Of a stretch of DNA of 64,000 nucleotides, positions 10,061 to 22,430 are shown in pieces. Source of the DNA: Mustela lutreola. Taxonomy: Eukaryota > Chordata > Mammalia > Carnivora > Mustelidae. The notes below the pieces were generated by a model. That model was not told where the DNA came from. It ran no database searches and saw only the letters and a list, made by a program, of their open reading frames with translations. Position 1 is the first letter of the stretch; every line of letters starts with the position of its first letter. The translations under genes were made by a program, and so were the position numbers. The DNA lies in assembly GCF_030435805.1 (NCBI RefSeq), contig NC_081295.1, forward strand, positions 120,503,501 to 120,567,500, read 5' to 3'.

Positions 10061-11470
10061 CCTTTGCTTTGTCAAATACACAACAAGGAGTTCTTTATGT
10101 CTTAATCAGGCTAAATAAAAGAGACCATCCAATTAATGGTACTGAATTAAAAAAATTCTGAAAAATATTATTTGGTTAATTCTGTACCTTAGGGGAAGGA
10201 ATTGTGTAAGAAAAACTGTTCTAAAAATTAAAAATAAGGCAAAATTTTGCTTGCTTCGTTATTTAATATCATACTTGAATAGTTTCTCACAATCCTGCCT
10301 GATCAAAATCTGGGTATCTTAGGGATTGCAACTTGTATAAAAAGAACCCAGCCAGGCCTGTACTATTAAAGATTAATCTGGAGAAAACTGGTAAGGTATG
10401 ATGGCTTTGCTTTTTCTCTGGTAAAGAATATAATGTCAAGGTTATGATTTTATTGCCTTGTTATACATTAACCATTTTTAATCTTTAACAGCTTTTCCTG
10501 ACTACATACTCTCAGCTTCGCAATTTTTTTTTGTCTTTGAATCATCTCTCTCTTATTCTTCCCAGTTCCTTCATTAATGAGTTTGGTAAGACTTCAAAAA
10601 GTCTAAAAAAATACATTTCTCTCAGAGTTAGGCTTTTAGAGTGGAAATGCAGAGATAACCGGAGGAGCCTCATTAGAAACGGAACAAGACCACCCGGCTC
10701 CCCACCGCCACACACACAATATGTCTGATAAACCACATCACTGCGACTGTTCCACTGCTTCTAAATGCTACTGTTTGGTCTGTTGTTAGGAACGGGACTT
10801 TACCAGAGCCTGGTGTTGAAGACACCTCCTCAGCCACTTCTGTTCCAGAACTTCTCCTTTTCTTATCACTGCTTCCCCAAAAGCCAGTTGCTGCTTCTGT
10901 CACCTTTGTCAGTGAAATGATTGTGAGTGGGTCTCCATTTTCTCCTGTTGTCCAGTTTAAAATTGCAGTCTCAGGTGGATGAACTTGATTGGTGGCTTCA
11001 AAGAAGGCTAGGGGATTGCCTTTTTGATTTCTACTATGGGAGGCAGGACTCAAAAGGTAGGGACCAAATATTTTGGAGTATTCTACAGATTTCCAAATCC
11101 CATAGCCAGCCAGAAACCATAAGCAGGTCCATACATGGAATGAGAGGTGCTGTGTGGAAGGTCTGCTGTGAATAAGGGTTTTGGTTCAGAGGCTCCATCA
11201 GTAGTTCCTAAAGCCCGGTTGACCTACAGACTCCCAAGAGATAATAAAATGGTTGTTTTTGTTTTAAGCCACAAAATTCAGGGGTGGCTTTTACACAGCA
11301 AAATAACTGAAACATACATGGTATATTTTTTATGTGTGCCTGCCTTCTTCACTCAATATTGTTTCTATTAGATTTATCCATTATTGAAATACCAGTTTAT
11401 TCATAATCATCACTTATACAGTATTCCATTGTATGGATAGACAACATTTTGTCTATCCATTTATTGTTCG
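10061..11470. other. Non-coding DNA with ancient repeat traces
   Basis: No gene recognised. The end near 11250-11310 (TGTTTTAAGCCACAAAATTC, then GGGTGGCTTTTACACAGC) resembles a MaLR (MLT1-type) LTR end. A 126-codon antisense frame at 10673-11053 has no recognisable family. Confidence 0.4.
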
Positions 11471-11480
11471 GAGCTATCTT

Positions 11481-11545
11481 TTTTTTTAAATTTTTTAAAA
11501 GATTTTTATTTATTTGACAGAGAGATCACAAGTAGGCAGAGAGGC

Positions 11546-11582
<37 letters not shown>

Positions 11583-11702
11583 GAGGCAGGCTCCCTGCTG
11601 AGCAGAAAGCCTGATGCGAGGCTCCATCCCAGGACCCTGGGATCATGACCTGAGCTGAAGGCAGGGGCTTTAACCACTGAGCCACCCAGGTGCCCCTGTT
11701 GA
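11481..11702 (-). repeat. CAN-SINE with GA expansion
   Basis: Reverse copy containing a GA run (about 11550-11578). Flanked by GAGCTATCTT (11471-11480) and GAACTATCTT (11703-11712). Confidence 0.9.
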
Positions 11703-11712
11703 GAACTATCTT

Positions 11713-12515
11713 GTTAAGCTATTTGAGAATAACCTGTGGACATTATGAGAGTGTGCCCTAAATAGTTTGGCACGTGTGTTTGAAGAACAAGGACGTTTCT
11801 CCTGCATTACCATAATACCAACATCACCTCCAAGACACTTAAAATGGATACGATGTTATCAAATATACGTAGTCCATATTAAAATTTCTCCTCTTGTCCC
11901 AGTAATGTCCCATAGTAAATGTTTGTTATTTTAAGCTGTTAAATTTTGGCATCATATGTTATACAATAATAGATAACCAATATAGTGGGTATGGCAGCAC
12001 AGATGTTCTGGGGATTTGGTGATCCACAGTTCCCTGTGTCTGTTCATTTGTCCCCATTTCATATCTCATAGTTCAAATCCATCCCAACCAGTGGCCTTAT
12101 CTTAACAAAGAGACCCTATGGGGTTAATAGAACAATTAATAGCTCTATGACTCTTATCTATAGGTTTTTGAAGAAATGATGTCCTTTCAAACTGCTACAT
12201 TTAAAAAAAAAAGTTCTCATTCATCTTGAGTTTGGATGAAAAGCTTTTAATTTATTCTGTATTCTTTGTATGCTCTCTAGGAAAGTCTGAGGCAGTCAGC
12301 CTATAAAGGTGGGAACCAAAACACCTCAGGGAAATCACTCAGCATTTGTCTGATACCTACCCTAATCTGAAACCTGGTTGTGTGTTACGTGGTGTGTGAG
12401 GTCAGTGTGACAGTTCAGTGATGTTTCAGTGGCCCTGATGGGTTAGCACTAAGTGCATTTCCTTCCCTCAGTACGCCCACCGCGTTTAGCTTGAAGTTTG
12501 AACTTGAGCCATGTG
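11713..12515. other. Non-coding DNA, old LINE traces
   Basis: 11750-11930 resembles degraded L1M 3' UTR (CACCTCCAAGACACTTAAAA, TTGTCCCAGTAATGTCCCAT). No gene was seen in the rest. Confidence 0.4.
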
Positions 12516-12600
12516 CTGGCTGATTTTATGTCACCTGGGTTAGCCTAAGGTACCCAGATATTTGGATCACGTGTAGATATTGCTGTGAAGGCATTTCTAT

Positions 12601-12639
<39 letters not shown>

Positions 12640-13045
12640 TATTCATACACACTGTATATTGTAAAGGAGAACATAAATTATATTCTTATAGACATTCTCA
12701 GTTTTGTACCATATCAAGTTAGATTCCTTGAGTGCGAAGGCATTTTTGAAGATGAGATTTAACATTTAAATCAGTAGATTTTGAGTAAAGCTGACTACCC
12801 TCCATAATGTGGGTGGGCCTTCCAGTCTGTTGGAGGACTTCAGAGGAAAAGACCGAGGTTCACTGAAGAAGAGGGAATTGTGTTTCCAGACTGCCCTTGG
12901 GCTTGGGCTGCAGCATCAGCCCTGTCCCCAACCTGCCCTGCAGTCCCCATGATCACATGAGCCAATTCCTTAAAATAAGTCTCTCTTTATATATACATCC
13001 TATTGGTTCTATCTCTCTGGAGAACCCTGACTATTAGGATTCCCA
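12515..13045 (+). repeat. Ancient dispersed repeat, family uncertain
   Basis: Characteristic old mammalian repeat text: TTAACATTTAAATCAGTAGA, CCTCCATAATGTGGGTGGGC, TCTCTGGAGAACCCTGACTA. It is split by a TTTA microsatellite and nearby inserted bases (12590-12735). I cannot fix the family; an old LTR-type or DNA-transposon repeat is possible. Confidence 0.5.
12598..12640 (+). repeat. (TTTA)n microsatellite
   Basis: Ten or so uninterrupted ATTT/TTTA units inside an ancient repeat, probably the relic of a SINE or LINE tail. Confidence 0.85.
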
Positions 13046-13789
13046 GGGAAGGCACATCCCAGAAAAATCCACTCTCCTCCATGTGAACAGAGTTTAGATG
13101 AATATTGAACATTCATCCTTCATCTCTGAGTTTTTAGAGCACATAGACTGTATCACACACATACAACTCTGTCAGAAGCATTGTTGAACCAATTCCCACA
13201 CCCAGCGCTTTTGAATAAGTTCAGTGGAACTAAAACACGTTTCTTCTTACGATGTATGCCCGTAAGCCAGCAGAGTCAAGAATTTGGTAAGGACGGCCAA
13301 AGATAATGCATCCATTCTGGCTCATTCTATAAAAAAGAACATGTTTATTAGGTTCTAAAACATTTGGGACAAAATAAATAATAGTTATTATTGGAGAGAG
13401 CTGCTGTAAATGTAGGGAGGAATCTAAGGTTTTCTAATTTCTATCCCCCCTTTCTAAATCGTGATCTTCAACTGAACACTTGAACTGCATTTATTTAGTC
13501 AGATGGAAAATACAGGGCATTATCTAATATCTGTCATGGAAATATAAAATAAATTGCTCTCAGAACTATGATTTTCTTTGAGTCCTTACCTTTACAAAAA
13601 TCTTACATGCAAATGGTAGAATTATATTCCTCAGTTGACAGCACACGGTCATCACTGGTCCATACCAAATCTTTTCCCTGTTTGTTATCATTAATTCCTT
13701 TTTAATGCACATTCCAGTTTCCTTCCTTTCACGGAAAGCAACCCTTCTCATGTATTTTGTATATACCTTTTGTTATAAGTATTCTTGAA
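13046..13789. other. Non-coding DNA
   Basis: Nothing recognised: no coding frame, RNA gene or clear repeat. Confidence 0.4.
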
Positions 13790-14875
13790 AAATGTGTGTT
13801 TTGTATTTATTTTTTATTCAAAGTGAATTGCTTTGTGCTTATAGAACATTCTGGTTTTTTTTTTTTCTTTCTTTCCCCTCAGCCCTTCGTTTTAAAGACC
13901 GACGCATGGTACTTTGTACACTCGTAGCATTTTTCCCACTGTCTCTCTGGTAGACATGAAGATTGCTTCTATCTCTTTGCCACTGCAAGTAAGTTACAAA
14001 GAATGTCCTCCCATAGGTCTCTTCAGGGAGGCAGTTGCAAAGGGGTGTATTTCCAGGAGCAGAATTGTTGGATCCTGGAATGTTTTTCACTTGATTAAGT
14101 AGTACAAAATTTTCTCCAGAATGGCTACACAAGTATACATTTCCTCACCAACATTTGACACAATCAAGCTCTCATGTTTTCCAGTCTAATAGGTATAAAA
14201 GTAATGTATAAATTTGTTTTATTGTTATTTTTGTTGAGTTTGGTTATCTCTTCAAATGCTCATCAGCTTCTTTGTTTCCTTTTCTGTAAGGTCCCTGTAT
14301 ATGACTTTTGTGCATTTTTCTCTAGGGTTGATGCCTTTTGGTTTCTGTTTGCAGTTCATTGTATATTCTAGATATTATCCCTAAGTGGTTTCAGACAATG
14401 CAAATATGCTCTCCTATCTCGTAATTTGTTAATAAGAGTTGTTTATGGTGTCTGTTAAAAAAAATCTTCAATTTTAATGTAACAAAATAATAAAATATTT
14501 GCCACTACGGTTTCACAAGTTTTATATAAAGAAATACTTCCCTATCTAGTCCCAAAGATAATTTTTATATTTTATTCTGTTATGTTTAAAGTTACACATT
14601 TCTTTTCTGTGGCTTCAACTCACCTGCTATTGTATGTGGCATTAAATAGGATCTGGCTTTATTTTTCTTTGTAGAGTGAGCTGCTTTTTTTTTTTCTTTC
14701 TAATAGCACCTATTAAATAATCCACAATTTCCCCCATTAATTTATGGTGCCAACTTTATTGTATATTAGATTGCTGCATAAATATGTTTGTCTCTCAGCT
14801 CTCTCTCTCCGTATCTCATTTTGGAATTTTGTTCTCTTGTCAGTTAATATATTTTTAGTAATTTAATTTATTTAT
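13790..14875 (-). mobile_element. Old L1 ORF2 fragment
   Basis: Diverged complement of L1 ORF2 C-terminal sequence (CAGAATGGCTACACAAGTAT, ATTCTAGATATTATCCCTAA, TCTCCTATCTCGTAATTTGT). Open frames within are relics. Confidence 0.6.
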
Positions 14876-14888
14876 TATAAATATTTGG

Positions 14889-15095
14889 GTTTTTTTTAAA
14901 GGTTTTTATTTATTTATTTGAGAGGGAAAGAGATAGAGACAGAGAGCACAAACAGGGAGAGGCAGAGGGAGAGGAAGAGGGCGAAGCAGATGCCCACTGA
15001 GCTGGGAGCCCAACATGGGGCTGAATCCCAGGACCTGGAGTTCATGACCTGAGTTGAAGGCAGAGGCTTAGCCGTCTGAGCCACCCAGGCACCCC
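14889..15095 (-). repeat. CAN-SINE
   Basis: Reverse copy from TTTATTTATTTGAGAGGGAA to the head complement GAGCCACCCAGGCACCCC. Confidence 0.88.
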
Positions 15096-15426
15096 AATTT
15101 ATATATATGTTAGACTTCTTATAATTATAGTTCTGTTGAATGTCTTAATGTTTAGGACATTATGTTTGAGACATGTATGTTTACTTAAAGGTTTGCTTAG
15201 CTATTTGAAGACCATTATTACATCATACATAGTTCAGAGTGAACTTATAAATTTCCCCAAAAAGGTTAAGTGGAGTTTTGATTGAGATTACACTCAATTT
15301 AAAGATAAGGTTAGGGAGCAATTGATATCTTTATAAGGTTGTGATTCCATCCAAGAATGCAAAATGACTCTCCATTATTTCAAATCATATTCAATGGATT
15401 TTTTTGAGTTTTACATTTTTCTATGA

Positions 15427-15624
15427 TTTTTTTTTTTTTTTAACAGAGTGTGGGAGTGGGTTGGGGTAAGGGACATCGGAGAAAGGAAAAGAGAATCTTT
15501 CAAGCATGCTCCATGCCCAAGGTGGAGCCCTACATAGGGCTTGATCTAATGACCCTAAACTGTGTGTGATGGGAGACAAAATCAAGAGTGGCGTGCTTAA
15601 CTGACTGAGCCACCCAGGTGCCCT
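15427..15624 (-). repeat. CAN-SINE, diverged
   Basis: Poly-T start and head complement GAGCCACCCAGGTGCCC. CTATGA-type flanks on both sides suggest a short target duplication. Confidence 0.82.
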
Positions 15625-15709
15625 GGCCCTCTATGACTTCTTAATTAAGCTTGTCAGTAGATACTTTATGTCTTTTGGCTAATGTAAAGTGATTTCTAAC
15701 TTTTATTTA

Positions 15710-15740
<31 letters not shown>

Positions 15741-15744
15741 TAAA

Positions 15745-18655
15745 GAATCTAATCCTCAATGTGGTTTTAATTTGAATCTCCCTGATGGCTAGTGATGATG
15801 AACATTTTTTCATGTGTCTGGATAGCCATTTGTATGTCTTCATTGGCAATGTGTCTGTTCATATCTTCTGCCCATTTTTTGATTTGATTATCTGTTTTGT
15901 GTGTGTTGAGTTTGAGAAGTTCTTTATAGATCCTGGATATCAACCTTTTGTCTGTACTGTCATTTGCAATTATCTTCTCCCATTCCATGGGTTGCCTCTT
16001 TGTTTTCTTGACTGTTTCCTTTGCTGTGCAGAAGCTTTTGATCTTGATGAAGTCCCAAAAGTTCATTTTCGCTTTTGTTTCCTTTGCCTTTGGAGACATA
16101 TCTTGAAAGAAGTTGCTGTGGCCGGTATCGAAGAGGTTACTGCCTATGTTCTCCTCTAGGATTCTGATGGATTCCTGTCTCACATTGAGGTCTTTTATCT
16201 ATTTCGAGTTTATCTTTGTGTACGGTGTAAGAGAATGGTCGAGTTTCATTCTTCTACATACAGCTGTCCAGTTTTCCCAGTACCATTTATAGAAGAGACT
16301 GTCTTTTTTCCACTGTATATTTTTTCCTGCTTTGAGGAAGATTATTTGACCATAGAGTTGAGGGTCCATATCTGGGCTCTCTACTCTATTCTACTGGTCT
16401 GTGTGTCTGTTTTGATGCCAGTACCATGCTGTCTTGGTGATCACAGCTTTGTAGTAAAGCTTGAAATCAGGTAACGTGATGCCACCAGTTTTATTTTTGT
16501 TTTTCAACATTTCCTTAGTAATTCAGGGTCTCTTCTGATTCCATACAAATTTTAGGATTATTTGCTCCAGCTCTTTGAAGAATACCGGTGGAATTTTGAT
16601 CGGAATGGCATTAAAAGTATAGGTTGCTCTAGGCAGTATAGACATTTTAACAATGTTTATTCTTCTGATCCAAGAGCATGGAATGGTCTTCCATCTTTTT
16701 GTGTCTTCTTCGATTTCTTTCATGAGTGTTCTGTAGTTCCTTGAGTACAGATCCTTTACCTCTTTGGTTAGGTTTATTCCCAGGTATCTTATGGTTCTTG
16801 GTGCTATAGTAAATGGAATCAATTCTCTAATTTCCCTTTCTGTATTTTCATTGTTAGTGTATAAGAAAGCCACTGATTTCTGTACATTGACTTGTATCCT
16901 GCCACGTTGCTGAATTGCTGTATGAGTTCTAGTAGTTTGGGGGTGGAGTCTTTTGGGTTTTCCATATAAAGAATCATGTCATCTTCGAAGAGAGAGAGTT
17001 TGACTTCTTCATTACCAATTTGGATATCTTTTATTTCTCTTTGTTGTCTGATTGCTGTTGTTAGGACTTCTAATACTACGTTGAACAAGAGTGGTGAGAG
17101 TGGGCATCCTTGTCGTGTTCCTGATCTCAACGGGAAGGCTGTGAGCTTTTTCCCATTGAGGATGATATTTGCTGTGGGTCTTTCATAGATAGATTTGATG
17201 AAGTTCAGGAATGTTTCCTCTATCCCTATACTTTGAAGCATTTTAATCAGGAACGGATGCTGGATTTTGTCAAATGCTTTTTCTGCATCAATTGAGAGGA
17301 TCACGTGGTTCTTCTCTCTTCTCTTATTAATTTGTTCTATCACGTTGATTGATTTGCGAATGTTGAACCATCCTTGTAGCCCAGGGATGAATCCCACCAG
17401 GTCATGGTGGATAATCTTTTTAATGTGCTGTTGGATCCTGTTGGCTAGGATCTTGTTGAGAATCTTAGCATCCATATTCATCAGTGATATTGGTCTGAAA
17501 TTCTCCTTTTTGGTGTGGTCTTTGCTTGGTTTGGGGGTCAGGGTAATGATGGCTTCATAAAAAGAGTCTGGAAGTTTTCCTTCTGCTTCAATTTTTTGAA
17601 ACAGCTTCAGGAGAATGGGTGTTATTTCTTCTTTGAAAGTTTTGTAAAATTCCCCAGGGAATCTGTCAGGTCCTGGGCTCTTGTTTTTTGGGAGTTTTTT
17701 GATCACTGCTTCAATCTCGTTACTAGATATCAGTCTATTCAGGTTGTCAATTTCTTCCTGGTTCAATTTTGGGAGTTTATAGTTTTCCAGGAATGCATCC
17801 ATTTCATCTAGGTTGCTTTGCTTATTGGCATATAACTGTTGATAATAACTTCTGATGATTGTTTCTATTTCCTTGGTGTTAGTTGTGATCTCTCCCTTTT
17901 CATTCATAATTTTATTAATTTGAGCTTTCTCTCTTTTCTTTTGAATTAGTGTGGCCAATGGTTTATTGATCTTATTTCAAAAAACCAGCTTCTAGTTTCA
18001 TTGATACGTTCTACTGTATCTCTAGTTTCTACCTCATTTATCTCTGCTCTAATATTATTTCCCTTCTTGTGCATGGAGTTGGTTTAATTTGTTGTTGATT
18101 CTCCAGTTCTTTAAGGCGTAAAGACAGCTGGTGTATTCTGGATTTTTCAGTTTTTTTTGAGGAGGCTTGGATGGCTATGTATTTCCCCCTTAGGACTGCC
18201 TTTGCTGTATCCCATAGGTTTTGGACCAAAGTGTTTTCATTCTCATTGGTTTCCATGAATTGTTTCAGTTCTTCTTTGATGTCCTTTTGATCCAAGCATT
18301 CTTAAGCAAGGTGGTCTGTAGCTTCCAGTTGTTTGAGTTCCTTCTGAACTTTTCCTTGTGATTGAGCTCCAGTTTCAAAGCATTGTGATCTGAGAATATG
18401 CAGGGAATAATCTCAGTCTTTTAGTATCAACTGAATCCTGATTTGTGACCCAGTATGTAGTCTATTCTGGAGAAGGTTCCATGTGCACTTGAGAAGAATG
18501 AGTATTCTGTTGTTTTAGGGTAAAATGTTCTGTATATATCTATAAGGTCCATCTGGTCCAATGTGTCTTTCATGCTCTTGTTTCTTTATTGATTTTCTGC
18601 TTCGATGATCTGTCTATTACTGAGAGAGGCGTGTTAAGGTGGTATTGTTTTTTAG
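15745..18655 (-). mobile_element. LINE-1 ORF2 fragment, 2.9 kb, with RT domain
   Basis: Minus-strand L1 ORF2 missing both ends. Open runs include 379 codons (16819-17958) with RT motifs: [50 protein letters not shown] and the catalytic loop LFEDDMILY. The last reads FEDD where active L1 has FADD. Downstream pieces ([20 protein letters not shown]; then ESIRILEENIGSNLFD) follow in other frames, so there are a few frameshifts. Better preserved than the other L1 copies here, but dead. Confidence 0.92.
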
Positions 18656-18659
18656 GACT

Positions 18660-18816
18660 GATTGATTAATTTATTTGAGAGAGAGAGAGAGAGAACATGA
18701 GCAGGGGAGAGGAGCAGAGGGAGAAGCAGCCTCCCTGCGGGGTTCCGTCCCAGGATTCCAGGATCATGACCTGAGCCAAAGGCAGATGCTTAGCCGACTG
18801 AGCCACAACATGACCC
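18660..18816 (-). repeat. CAN-SINE
   Basis: Reverse copy with GA run and degraded head complement (GACTGAGCCACAACATGACC). Confidence 0.8.
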
Positions 18817-18819
18817 TTT

Positions 18820-20600
18820 ACTGTATCTTTTATTGGTTATTCTGATGTAGGGAAGTGTTAGTAATTTTTGTAAAGTCTATAAGCCTTGATACATTCTTTT
18901 GTTATCTTAATAGTTTGCTGCTTCTATTTTTTTTTTATTTCTGAGCAGATGATCATATCATCTGCAAATTTATCTGATTTGCTCACATCTCTTTCTTTCC
19001 TTATGCACCAGTCTAAACTCTAGTGCGATGTTTTACTAGTAATCATAGTCATTGGTCTTTGACACCTAAATTTTTCCCATTATGTATGCTGCTTGTTATA
19101 GATTTTTTGGAGTATGACCTTTACCAAGATAAGAAGGCTTTATATGATTCTGGGTTCCTTAACTGGTTTTTCAAAAATTGCAAACGGTTATTGATTGAGA
19201 AAAACAGATGATTTTTCCTCTTTAGTCTATGATTATGGGGAATTACAGTAATATATTTTATTATATTGGAAGCTTCCTTGAATTCCAAGGATCTTTCATT
19301 TGATCCCCATGTATTATTATTTTTTTCTAGTTTTTATTTAAATTCCAGTTAGTTAACAGTGTAATATTAGTTTCAGGTGTACAATATAGTGATTCAACAA
19401 ACACTCTGTGCTCATCACAAGTGTGCTCCTTAATCCCCATCACCTATTTCATCCATCCCTCCACCCACCTCCCATCTGGTAACCATCAGTTTGCTCTCTA
19501 TAGTGTGTATTATTATTTTTAATACTGTTGAATTCAGTTCATAGATAATTATTTATTTTTTCCATCTATGTTCAAAGTGAGATGGGTCTATTGTTTTCTT
19601 TCCTTGAATTTTCCATACCTCAATTTGAAATCAAGATCACGCTAGCTTGATAAAATTAGTTGAACAGCTTTAATGTTTTTTTTTTTTTTTCTATTTTCTG
19701 GGAAAAAAAAGATAGGAGTTGTATGTTCCTTAAATGTTTGGTTTAATTCATCTGTGAAACCGTGTGGGCCTTTTAAAAAATTATTTTATCAGATGCCATT
19801 AGCAACTTTCTTCATTTCTTCAATGTTTGTTGATATATACAAATTTTTATTTCTTGTGCAAATTGCGTTAGATAAAGTTTTTCTACGAGTTTATCTATCT
19901 TACCAAAAGTTTTCCAATTTATTAGCATATACCTGTTCATTATACCCTTTTTTATGTTTTGTATCTATCTGTAGCTATTCCCACATTTTGTTTCTTCATT
20001 TTTTTCTCCCCTTTATTCATGACAAGTCTTGTTCCAAAATCTGAAAACTTGCAAATATTTTTTTAAGAAGCAGCTAGGTTTTAGTTTTATGAGATTTTAC
20101 TACATAGTTTTTGTTCTTTATTAAATTACTTTCTGTTCTGTCTTTATTATTTCCTTCCTTCTTATTTAAGCTTGCTCAATTGCTCTTTCTTAAAATTTTG
20201 GAGAATTTTTAGGTGATTTATGTTTAACTTTTCTTGTTCTAATAAATGTATTTGAAGCTATAAAATTCTGAGTACTACTTTAACTGTATCTCGTAATATT
20301 TGATATGCAACATTTTTACCATGTAGTTCTAAATGCGTTAATTTCCTTTATGGCTGCCTTGTAAATCCAGGCTATTTATCAGTATTTTCTTAGTTTGCAA
20401 ACTATCTGAATTTTAGGTATCCTTTTGATATCAAGTTCTAATTTTATTATAATATGGCTACAAAATGTAGCTTTTTTCAAAGATACTGATACTTTGAAAT
20501 CTGTTGTAGTTTTCTTTGTGGCATCATGCATATTGTTTTAGCAAACCCTCTGTGTGACTTGAAAATGTATACATGTATAGGAGTTGCTTTCATTGGATGC
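18820..20600 (-). mobile_element. Old L1 ORF fragments
   Basis: Diverged complement of L1 ORF2 (TGTTCCTTAAATGTTTGGTT, GAAACCGTGTGGGCCTTTTA, TTTCTTCAATGTTTGTTGAT). A separate L1 3' UTR piece at about 19315-19510 interrupts it (CAGGTGTACAATATAGTGAT, CATCTGGTAACCATCAGTTT). Confidence 0.65.
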
Positions 20601-20601
20601 C

Positions 20602-20788
20602 TTTTTTTTTTTTTTTAAGATTTATTTATTTACTTGGTTGGGAGAAGCAGAGGCAGAGGGACAGAGAAAATCCTCAGCCGACTGTCCACTGAGTACGGAG
20701 CCCCACGCAGGGCTCAGTCCATAACCCTGAGATCTTGATCTGAGCCAAAATCACGAGTCAGATACTTAACTGACTGAATCACCTCTGG
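20602..20788 (-). repeat. CAN-SINE, diverged
   Basis: Reverse copy with T run and body; the head complement has decayed (GACTGAATCACCTCTGGC). Confidence 0.75.
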
Positions 20789-20824
20789 CTAGTTTTCATT
20801 TCAATGAATCTCTCTTTTTTTTTT

Positions 20825-21000
20825 TTTAATTGAAGTAGTTGACACACAATGTTACACTAGTTGCAGGTGTACAACATAATGATCCCACAAGTTTAAATGT
20901 TATGTTATGTTCACCACAAGCATAGTCACCATGTGTCACCATACAACACTATTACAATGCCATTGACTATATTCTCTATGCTGTAGCTTTTTAAATGATT
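20825..21000 (-). mobile_element. L1 3' UTR fragment
   Basis: GTTGACACACAATGTTACAC and GCAGGTGTACAACATAATGA are typical of the complement of L1 3' untranslated sequence. Confidence 0.55.
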
Positions 21001-21050
21001 TTGATTTATTTTTAAAAATTGAAAAAAATTTTTTTAAATGATTTGATTTA

Positions 21051-21233
21051 TTTTTAAAAATATTTTATTTATTTATTTTCCGTAGAGAGAGAGCGAGCGC
21101 ACACACAAGGAGAGAGAGGAGAAGCGGCTTCTTGCTTAGCAAGGAGCCCAACACAGGACTGGATCCCAGGACCCTGGGATCATGACCTGAGCCCAAGACA
21201 GACGCTTAACTGACTGAGCCACCCAGGCGTCCC
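21051..21233 (-). repeat. CAN-SINE
   Basis: Reverse copy from TATTTTATTTATTTATTTTC to the head complement GAGCCACCCAGGCGTCCC. Confidence 0.88.
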
Positions 21234-21537
21234 TAAATGAATCTTTTGAGCTTCATACCTAATTTCCTTTTTTTCTTTGCTTTCACTACCTGTAGCTCAG
21301 AGCCAGTTGTTTTTTACCCATCCATAGCTGGGTGATAAATACATGTCCTGTTAAACTGACTCTCAGAGGGAAAAAAAACCCCAAATTCTGACCTATAAGG
21401 TTCCTGGTTTCTGTAGAATAAATGCTTTATCCAGGCCGATGTGAAACTACCCACGGTCAACAACTGCCTTTCAAAATTCCTGAATATTTTACAGTCTGCT
21501 CTTTTTGGCCAGTGTAAGACAGCTCCCGCACTCCATT

Positions 21538-21716
21538 TTTTTTTTTTTTTAGAGATTCATTTTGTATTTTAGTTTGATCCCTTGGCTTTACTTATTTCTT
21601 AGCTTTATTTTCTCTTTGCCCCAGTTTCTTCTTCTTCTCATTAAATCGTATCTGCTTCTGTGAGCTGCTATAAGCGCTTTTTGGGATGAGGGACACAAGG
21701 ACACGATTCTTCAGTC
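21538..21716 (-). pseudogene. Probable 3' end of a retrocopy, parent unknown
   Basis: On the minus strand a short open stretch reads LKNRVLVSLI PKSAYSSSQK, then a Lys-rich end (NEKKKKLGQRENKAKK) and a stop at 21592-21594. About 40 bases of 3' sequence and an A run (T run on plus, 21538-21551) follow. This looks like the tail of a processed pseudogene for a small basic protein. I do not recognise the parent, and the 5' limit is uncertain. Confidence 0.35.
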
Positions 21717-22245
21717 AATAAGGAAAAAACCAGAGTTCTGACTTTAAATAAAGGCTTAAATCTTAGTTTGGCTCCCAAAGTCTGTGCTGGGCTTTTTGGG
21801 GTGTGCCGCATGTATGTGTGGCTCAGGGGTCACAGGGTACTCATGAGAGTTCCAACCTAGAATTAAGGAATCCCTTTTTCCAGTTCCCTCATGTGGGAAA
21901 CCCCTTCCACTTTCCTGTCCCCAGGGGCTCCCTTTCTCTAGTTCCTCCATTCCTCTGGCCAGAACCAACTATAGTCTTTCTCTTGGCAATTTAGGGCACT
22001 ACAGCTTTGTACCTGAAGCTGTACCTGTACCTGACTTCTCGGGGCAAAGCTGGAAGATGAAAGAGGGGATAAAATTGAAAAATCACCCATGGGGAGCATT
22101 GCCTCTCCAAGCTCTGGCTCTCCTCATTGCCCACATGATTTTGTCTATTTTCCAGAGTCCTTCAGCACTTGCTTTTTGTCTGCTTTCCAGAAGAGTTTTT
22201 CTAGTTGTGATCAATGGGGAGACTGGCTCTTAAACTATTGTTTTA

Positions 22246-22430
22246 TTTTAAAAAAGATTCTATTTATCTATTTATTTGAGAGAGACAGAGAGAGCACAAG
22301 TAGGAAGAGTGGTAGACAGAGGGAGACAGAGAAACAGATTCCCCGCTGAGTAGGCAGCCCAACGTGGGGCTCAATCCTAGGACCCTGAGATCATGACCTG
22401 AGCGGAAGTCACCAAGCCACCTGGGAGCCC
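22246..22430 (-). repeat. CAN-SINE
   Basis: Reverse copy flanked by CTTAAACTATTGTTTTA (22229-22245) and CTTAAACTATTATTTTA (from 22431). Confidence 0.9.
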
